Shown: positions 58,942-64,000 of the stretch, piece after piece
How positions within the stretch are numbered: the first letter of the stretch is position 1
Layout of the letters: the number at the start of each line of letters is the position of its first letter
NCBI RefSeq assembly: GCF_000701345.1
Contig: NZ_KL370777.1
Span: 193,467 to 257,466 of the forward strand
Length of the DNA: 64,000 bases
Direction of reading: 5' to 3'
Source: Bradyrhizobium sp. URHD0069
GTDB lineage: Bacteria > Pseudomonadota > Alphaproteobacteria > Rhizobiales > Xanthobacteraceae
The notes under the pieces: generated by a model
The model's database searches: none
Seen by the model: only the letters and a program-made list of their open reading frames with translations
Told to the model about the DNA's origin: nothing
Program-made: the position numbers and the translations under genes

Positions 58942-59121
58942 ATGAAACGGCAGGACATATTCCAGAAAATTATCGAGCTTGGTCGCCTGAGAGGCTTCGT
59001 GACCTTCGATCGACTCAACGAGCTGTTACCCTCGGCCACGACCGAGCCGGAAGACATCGAGGTTCTCATGGAGGCTTTGAGGGATGAAGAAATAGACCTT
59101 ATCGATGAGGACCAATCGTAG
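58942..59121 (+). CDS. Stand-alone sigma-70 region 1.1-like protein
   Basis: 59 residues from ATG 58942, with a strong AGGAGG site (58929-58934) 7 nt upstream. The sequence MKRQDIFQKIIELGRLRGFV then TFDRLNELLPSATTEPEDIE and the acidic end IDLIDEDQS match region 1.1 of primary sigma factors: the I-x-x-G-x-x-x-G-F/Y-V-T-x-x-x-L/I-N-x-x-L-P pattern. The rest of a sigma factor is missing and the frame ends cleanly. In RpoD this domain keeps the free factor from binding DNA and acts as a DNA mimic; a free copy could compete for the RNA polymerase channel. A LexA-type box lies 91 nt upstream. Confidence 0.75.
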   Translation: MKRQDIFQKIIELGRLRGFVTFDRLNELLPSATTEPEDIEVLMEALRDEEIDLIDEDQS

Positions 59122-59234
59122 CCCAGATGGAGTTCGTCAAGCGAGAAGCAGTTGAAAAAATGGCGCCGCGATTGGAAAAATTCGTTTGATTGAAGAAGAC
59201 AATCTCGATTGGAGCGACCTGTCCGACCTCATCT

Positions 59235-59275
59235 AGCGCCGCGGGTTATGGGTCCCGGCCTTCGCCGGGACGACG
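59235..59275. repeat. Half-copy of dispersed repeat (GGGTCCCGG...CCGGGACGACG)
   Basis: GGGTTATGGGTCCCGGCCTTCGCCGGGACGACG is one arm of the 25507-25660 and 51098-51230 family. Confidence 0.65.
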
Positions 59276-59301
59276 ATAGAGAGCGCAATTGCCGCCCTGC
59301 C

Positions 59302-59535
59302 TCACATCGCCGACAGCATCCTGTCGCCGCAGTAGTTCGCATAAAATTTTCCGCCGCATTGCCGCTTGATCGCAGCGCAGCGTGCCGCGGGCGGGGCAGG
59401 CTTCGCGACGCTGAAGGAGCAGCTCAACCCGTCCGCGCTTCGGCCAGTCGTGCTGCCGGCGGCAAACGCCGCGCTGGTGACGCTGATGCAGACCATCAGT
59501 AGAGCGGCGGCGACGATCTCGATGGTCAATCTCAT
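59302..59535 (-). CDS. Small secreted cysteine-containing protein
   Basis: 77 residues from ATG 59535 (MRLTIEIVAAALLMVCISVT), with GGAGG 6 to 7 nt upstream. The signal peptide ends SAAFA before AGSTTGRS. The mature part of about 50 residues has four cysteines: LSCSFS, RCAAIKRQC and YCGDRM. It may fold with two disulfides in the periplasm. It resembles short exported hypothetical proteins of Bradyrhizobium. There is no operon partner; glgP is divergent upstream. Confidence 0.7.
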   Translation of the reverse strand: MRLTIEIVAAALLMVCISVTSAAFAAGSTTGRSADGLSCSFSVAKPAPPAARCAAIKRQCGGKFYANYCGDRMLSAM

Positions 59536-59747
59536 GGCCCGATCCTCCAAAGACATCGCGACATCGTGTGTTTTGGTGATTTCACTATACCACTAAAAGG
59601 ACGCGCGCGGAGTCCGGGAAAATCGGCCCGGCCTTGCATAAATACCATGCATGCATTGCACAAACGCCCCCCGCAATACCGCGGGTTTCGATCCCGGCCT
59701 AACAGGCGTATCATTTAGCCAAGTCTCAACTTCCAGGATTTCAGAAT

Positions 59748-62315
59748 TTGTCAGAGAAATCGTTCCAGGGGAATTTTCCGGCGCCGGGCCAGTCTACCGA
59801 CGAGTTGGCCGAGATCAAAGGCGCCATCCTCGCCAAGCTAAGACTTGCGATCGGCAAGGACGTCGGCATGGCGACGCGCCACGACTGGTACAAGGCGGCG
59901 GCGCTGGCGCTACGCGATCGCATCGTGCATCACTGGCTGACGGCCGAAAAGCAGAGCTATGACGCCGGCGCCAAGCGGGTCTACTACCTCTCGCTGGAAT
60001 TCTTGATCGGCCGCCTGTTCACCGATGCGTTGAACAATATGGGGTTGTTGCCGGTGTTCGAGGCAGCGCTCGGCGATCTCGGCGTCGATCTAGCGGACTT
60101 GCGCAAATGCGAGCCGGATGCGGCGCTCGGCAATGGCGGCCTTGGACGGCTTGCGGCGTGCTTCATGGAAAGCATGGCGACGCTCGCGATTCCCGCGATC
60201 GGATACGGCATTCGCTACGATTTCGGCCTGTTCCGCCAGATCATCGCGGAAGGCTGGCAACAGGAATATCCCGACGAATGGCTTAGCTTCGGCAACCCCT
60301 GGGAATTGCAGCGCCCGGAGGTGGTCTATCATGTGCATTTCGGCGGCAGTGTCGAACGCGTCGAAGCCAATGGACGCGACCGCACGATCTGGCATCCGGC
60401 AGAGACCGTACAAGCCGTCGCTTACGACACGCCGATTGTCGGTTGGCGCGGCCAGCACGTCAACGCGCTGCGCCTGTGGTCGGCGCGCTCGCCCGACCCG
60501 CTCAAGCTTGACGTGTTCAATTCCGGCGATTACCTCGGCGCCAGCGCCGAGGAGGCGCGCGCGGAATCGATCTGTAAGTTTCTCTATCCGAATGACGAGA
60601 GCCCGGCGGGCCGCGAATTGCGGCTGCGTCAGGAATATTTCTTTGTCTCGGCCTCGCTGCAGGATCTGATCCAACGTCATCTGACGTCCGACGGACAGCT
60701 GCGCGGTCTGGCGTCAAAGGCCGCGGTGCAGCTCAACGACACCCATCCGAGCCTCGCCGTCGCCGAGCTGATGCGCATTCTGGTCGATCTCCACAATTTC
60801 CGCTGGGACGAGGCGTGGAAGATCACGGTAGCGACGCTGTCCTACACCAACCACACGCTGCTGCCTGAAGCGCTGGAGACCTGGCCGGTCGAATTGTTCG
60901 AGCGACTGTTGCCGCGGCATCTGGAAATCATCTACCGCATCAACGTCGCGCATCTTGCGCTTGCGGATGCGCGGTGTCCCGGTGACATTGATTTCAGGGC
61001 CTCGGTGTCGCTGATCGACGAGAAGTCCGGCCGCAGGGTACGGATGGGGCAATTGGCCTTCGTCGGATCGCACCGCATCAACGGCGTCTCGGCGATGCAT
61101 TCCGATTTGATGAAGGAGACCGTCTTCCACGATCTCAACCATCTTTATCCGGGGCGCATCACCAACAAGACCAACGGCATCACCTTCCGCCGCTGGCTAA
61201 TGCTGGCCAACCCAAAGCTGACCGGGCTGTTGCGCGAGGTCTGCGGCGACGCCGTGCTCGACGATCCGACCCAGCTCAAACATCTCGAAGCGCGCGCCAG
61301 CGACAACGCATTTCAGCAGAAGTTCCGCGCGGTCAAGTATCACAACAAGATCGCGCTGGCGCGGCTGATCGGCGAACGGCTGAACATCCACGTCGATCCG
61401 GCGGCGCTGTTCGACGTTCAGATCAAGCGCATCCATGAATACAAGCGGCAGCTGCTCAACATCCTCGAAACCATCGCGCTCTATCAGTCGATCAAGGACG
61501 ATCCGCAGCGCGATTGGGTGCCACGCGTGAAAATCTTTGCCGGCAAGGCGGCGGCGAGCTATCGCTACGCCAAGCTGATCATCAAGCTCATCAACGATGT
61601 CGCCGAAATCGTCAACAACGACCCGGCCATCGGCGGACGGTTGAAGGTGGCGTTCCTCGCCGACTACAATGTCAGCCTTGCCGAGGTGATCATTCCCGCC
61701 GCCGACCTTTCCGAACAGATTTCGACCGCGGGCATGGAGGCCTCCGGCACCGGCAACATGAAGCTCGCATTGAACGGCGCGCTGACCATCGGCACGCTCG
61801 ACGGCGCCAATATCGAAATCCGCGATCACGTCGGCCCCGAGAACATCGCGATCTTCGGCATGGAGGCGATGGATGTCGTGGTACGGCGCAAGCAGGGGCT
61901 GGATGCGACCGACGTGATCAGGCGCTCGCCGAAGCTTTCGCGGGCGATCAACGCGATCGGCAGCGGCGAATTCTCGCCCGACGACCCCGGCCGGTTCGCA
62001 TCGATCGTGCACGCGCTGTGTTATCTCGATCATTACATGGTGAGCGCGGATTTCGACGCTTACTATGCGGCCCAGCGCGGCATCGACGCCCGCTGGCAGG
62101 TGGTTCCGGCATGGACGCGGGCCAGCATCCTCAACGTCGCGCGGATGTCATGGTTCTCGTCTGACCGCGCCATCCGCGAATACGCCCGGGATATCTGGAA
62201 CGTACCGGTGCGCGGGGACTTCGCCGCAACCGTTGGAAGCGCCTGGCATGCAGCGCGAAGCGACTCGCTGAATCGACTAGCCGATTCACCTGCCATCGCA
62301 GGATCACTACCCTGA
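59748..62315 (+). CDS. glgP: Glycogen/starch/alpha-glucan phosphorylase
   Basis: 855 residues. It releases glucose 1-phosphate from glycogen. The PLP site is EASGTGNMKLALNGALTIGT then LDGANIEI. Other conserved blocks are KRVYYLSLEFLIGRLFTDAL, AALGNGGLGRLAACFMESMA, QLNDTHPSLAVAELMR and IHEYKRQLLNILE. The first codon is TTG 59748 (SEKSFQGNFPAPG), with AGGA upstream; an internal ATG at 59868 would lose conserved N-terminal residues. Other glycogen genes are not in this window, so it is separated from a full glg operon here. Confidence 0.95.
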   Translation: MSEKSFQGNFPAPGQSTDELAEIKGAILAKLRLAIGKDVGMATRHDWYKAAALALRDRIVHHWLTAEKQSYDAGAKRVYYLSLEFLIGRLFTDALNNMGLLPVFEAALGDLGVDLADLRKCEPDAALGNGGLGRLAACFMESMATLAIPAIGYGIRYDFGLFRQIIAEGWQQEYPDEWLSFGNPWELQRPEVVYHVHFGGSVERVEANGRDRTIWHPAETVQAVAYDTPIVGWRGQHVNALRLWSARSPDPLKLDVFNSGDYLGASAEEARAESICKFLYPNDESPAGRELRLRQEYFFVSASLQDLIQRHLTSDGQLRGLASKAAVQLNDTHPSLAVAELMRILVDLHNFRWDEAWKITVATLSYTNHTLLPEALETWPVELFERLLPRHLEIIYRINVAHLALADARCPGDIDFRASVSLIDEKSGRRVRMGQLAFVGSHRINGVSAMHSDLMKETVFHDLNHLYPGRITNKTNGITFRRWLMLANPKLTGLLREVCGDAVLDDPTQLKHLEARASDNAFQQKFRAVKYHNKIALARLIGERLNIHVDPAALFDVQIKRIHEYKRQLLNILETIALYQSIKDDPQRDWVPRVKIFAGKAAASYRYAKLIIKLINDVAEIVNNDPAIGGRLKVAFLADYNVSLAEVIIPAADLSEQISTAGMEASGTGNMKLALNGALTIGTLDGANIEIRDHVGPENIAIFGMEAMDVVVRRKQGLDATDVIRRSPKLSRAINAIGSGEFSPDDPGRFASIVHALCYLDHYMVSADFDAYYAAQRGIDARWQVVPAWTRASILNVARMSWFSSDRAIREYARDIWNVPVRGDFAATVGSAWHAARSDSLNRLADSPAIAGSLP

Positions 62316-62611
62316 CGTCATTGAATTATCCCGCGCAGCCCTGATTACTGCGCGTGAAGGGTCAGGCCAGATTGCGTATTTCAAGGGTGAGAGCGACAGG
62401 TTTGAACTAGTTCATCATGCCGGCCTTGTGCCGGACATCCATGTCTTCCGAAGCGTGCAGTGTAAAAGACGTGGACGGCCGGGCCACTGTATGGCCCGGA
62501 GACATCCCTACAGCTGTTCGGGGACATGGCTGACACAACTTCCATGCGGCGTGCAGGTATCAGCCATGTCTCCGGACTAAACAACGAGCCCGGCCATGAC
62601 GGAGTGCGGTT
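62316..62611. repeat. Intergenic region with dispersed repeat (62400-62605)
   Basis: The main element has GCCGGCCTTGTGCCGGACATCCATGTCTTCC, then AAGACGTGGACGGCCGGGCC, GGCCCGGAGACATCC and GAGCCCGGCCATGACGGAG. It is related to 24290-24470 but holds a second inverted pair, GGGGACATGGCTGACA and TCAGCCATGTCTCC. No gene is supported. It separates the convergent glgP and pckA genes. Confidence 0.65.

Positions 62612-64000
<1,389 letters not shown>

Noticed and set aside
59122..59234. Short coding-like end reading IRLIEEDNLDWSDLSDLI
   Set aside because: It follows a stop codon in frame and has no start; a decayed fragment is possible but cannot be supported.

Overview
The window reads as part of a Bradyrhizobium-like chromosome (Alphaproteobacteria, Nitrobacteraceae). 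The reasons are high GC, the rpmH-rnpA-yidC-engB-argB order, succinylase-pathway lysine genes, FixJ-type regulators, DUF1036, DUF2865 and DUF6328 proteins typical of this family, and many dispersed palindromic intergenic repeats of the GTCAT...ATGAC type. The taxon is inferred from remembered family features, not from a database search.

Left third (1 to about 17.4 kb): accessory in character. It holds the end of an AI-2E-type permease, a GNAT acetyltransferase, a three-gene two-component module (a histidine kinase with a periplasmic binding-protein-like sensor, a FixJ-type regulator and a single REC protein), small secreted proteins and a sulfatase locus. That locus contains a formylglycine-generating enzyme with both active-site cysteines, two exported arylsulfatases, a broken secreted gene between them and an exported HAD phosphatase. 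A SphA/MetA-type outer-membrane protein and an ArsR-like regulator with an SRPBCC protein follow. Decay is frequent: a patatin-like remnant, a frameshifted secreted gene, a bestrophin-like N-terminal stub, a receptor stub and a LysR gene cut off at the 3' end of tRNA-Arg(ACG). None of the dispersed repeats seen to the right were found here. The tRNA junction and the missing repeats suggest an old integration boundary at about 17.42 kb.

Middle (17.7 to 44 kb): core genes. In order: a sensor kinase, rpmH, rnpA, yidC, engB, a DUF423 protein, argB, a DUF1036 gene with an out-of-frame signal peptide, a HAD nucleotidase, dapD, dapE, a frameshifted GIY-YIG gene, truA, fmt, def, rmuC, ampG, recR, ybaB, dnaX, the SRP RNA, a HIT protein, nudC, a PfkB kinase, an Lrp regulator, a phosphomannomutase and a retropepsin-like protease. 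truA-fmt-def and dnaX-ybaB-recR are the usual functional groups (peptide/tRNA processing and replication/recombination).

Right part (44 to 64 kb): a HAD protein, a DUF6328 membrane protein, hrpB, ugd, an acyltransferase, polA, a LysE exporter, a GST, pyrE, DUF2865 and DUF5680 proteins, glgP and the 3' part of pckA. Two points stand out. PolA keeps its polymerase motifs but has lost several proofreading residues and carries a repeat-derived linker. A 59-residue stand-alone sigma-70 region 1.1 protein is divergent from a small operon, with a GTTC-N7-GTTC LexA-type site between them.

Start sites were chosen by ribosome-binding site and family alignment from memory. RNA and repeat boundaries are approximate.
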